Assembly: GCA_964019425.1 (NCBI GenBank)
Contig: OZ025835.1
Coordinates: 62,001 to 126,000, forward strand
Origin: Flectonema sp. DT1601
Lineage: Eukaryota; Euglenozoa; Diplonemea; Diplonemida; Diplonemidae
Direction of reading: 5' to 3'
DNA length: 64,000 nucleotides
Under the pieces are notes generated by a model. The model was not told the origin of the DNA, did no database searches, and worked only from the letters and a program-made list of their open reading frames with translations. How positions within the stretch are numbered: position 1 is the stretch's first letter; each line of letters opens with the position of its first letter. This document shows, piece by piece, positions 63,160-64,000 of the stretch. A program made the translations under genes and the position numbers.

Positions 63160-64000
63160 CTACGATAATCCTCTTTCAGCAAGCATTTGTATTAATTTTG
63201 CTGCGTTGGAATTTGTTGACCTCGTTAATTTCGACATTAAAAATGAAATATTTTCTTCCATTAAATTCAGATCTCCATCACTTATGTTATTTATTGCGCA
63301 GATTATTGGAGTTCCGTTTAGATTTTTTAATTTAAATAATTTTGGTCCGAGTTGTTCTAACACATCTCTAAAGTTTGATGCTATCTGCTGAAACTTGGTA
63401 TCATCATTGTGTCGTATGCTCAGCAGTTCAGGTGCTGGTAATTTAATTAAACTGTGATAGAGTTGATATTATGTTAGTAGTTGTGACAACTAAAACAGAT
63501 AAAGTTAAAAGTTATATTATTAACATACTTTTGAACAACCGAATCCTCAATTTTACAAACCACTCGCAACGTTCCATCATCAATTAGGACACTTAAAACG
63601 TATTCTCCCGTGTGATATGTGAATGATCCTACGATCTGTTTTTTTTTTTTTTTTTTTTTGTTTATTTTATTAAAATTATGATTCTTATTTTTTGATTTAG
63701 AACAGAAAAAACAATGACATTAATAAATAACACACCTCAACTAAAATTGCTCTGGTCACTAGGGTGTCAGGTATAGTTGCAGACGTTGACTTCGTCTGAA
63801 AAAGCTCTGCCAGTGAAAGTTGTTTGGTTGAGGTGACTCGATGACGTTTTGATTGTTCTCGTTGATTGGATTGTTGTGGATGTTGTGGTGATTCGATTTT
63901 AGTTTCAGGAGGCTTCACATTCATAAAATAAGGTTTTCCGACAACTTGAAGCATCTCATTCTTCCAAGACAGAGCATTCAATTCGATTAGTTCTAAACAT
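63160..64000 (-). CDS. RMI1: RMI1-like OB-fold protein, 5' part beyond window
   Basis: Three exons are visible: 64000 (edge)-63736, 63635-63529 and 63451-63160, with introns of 100 and 77 bp in consistent phase. The joined C-terminal part reads VTRAILVE / IVGSFTYHTGEYVLSVLIDD / KIEDSVVQN / LIKLPAPELLSIRHND, then FRDVLEQLGPKLFKLKNLN. This pattern, an OB strand set followed by a 'PE' helix and a length-matched final helix, resembles the C-terminal OB fold of RMI1, the BLM/TopoIIIa partner. Upstream is a disordered basic segment (REQSKRHRVTSTKQLSLAEL). The reading frame continues to the window edge, so the N-terminal RMI domain cannot be checked. Another OB-fold repair or replication protein is possible. 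Confidence 0.5.

Noticed and set aside
1-64000. Search by eye for tRNA, rRNA, spliced-leader RNA, CRISPR, and viral or retroelement remnants
   Set aside because: No convincing T-loop/anticodon layout, rRNA core, regular spacer array, polymerase or capsid-like frame was recognised; a covariance-model and profile search would be needed to exclude them.

Overview
The window is nuclear DNA of a free-living, flagellated single-celled eukaryote. Centrin, a TMEM17-type ciliary transition-zone protein and a polycystin channel point to cilia. GT-AG introns of about 60-160 bp interrupt several genes. Intergenic DNA is AT-rich and studded with long A/T homopolymers. Every gene I can support lies on the minus strand, and most starts have a YAG splice-acceptor-like site 4-50 nt upstream. 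That layout is reminiscent of lineages with polycistronic transcription and spliced-leader trans-splicing (Euglenozoa, dinoflagellates/perkinsids), but no leader gene is visible and I do not assign a taxon.

Layout, left to right. 0.5-11.5 kb: centrin, a basic hypothetical protein, a bacterial-type cardiolipin synthase/PLD enzyme, a PKD2-type channel, and a large NRPS-like protein (adenylation + carrier domain) fused to ankyrin and armadillo repeats. 11.9-18.2 kb: a translation locus with two tandem asparaginyl-tRNA synthetase genes and a stand-alone protein made of four copies of the GlnRS N-terminal RII domain. One AsnRS carries a GlnRS-type N-terminal tRNA-binding domain; the other has a presumptive mitochondrial presequence in its place. 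18.7-38.5 kb: a mucin-like PT-rich membrane protein, an RRM protein, coiled-coil/F-BAR-like/ankyrin proteins, a Cys-rich receptor with three PBZ-like zinc fingers in its cytoplasmic tail, an LRR protein, a DCN1-type neddylation factor, a WW protein, two tiny paralogous proteins and TMEM17.

38.5-48.0 kb is a 9.5-kb stretch without a recognisable gene, full of homopolymer tracts and holding one strong hairpin. 48.0-53.1 kb is a single large receptor (PA domains, LamG-like domain, degenerate class III cyclase). After another 3-kb gene-poor stretch come a mahogunin-type RING E3 ligase, TAP42/IGBP1, a PX-domain protein and, running off the right edge, an RMI1-like OB-fold protein.

The most unusual parts are the tRNA-synthetase locus with its tetra-RII protein, the adenylation-carrier-ankyrin-armadillo fusion, the receptor with PBZ-like fingers and the cyclase-like receptor lacking catalytic residues. 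I recognised no viral or retroelement remnants, rRNA, tRNA or CRISPR. All functional calls are from reading motifs by eye; no database search was possible.
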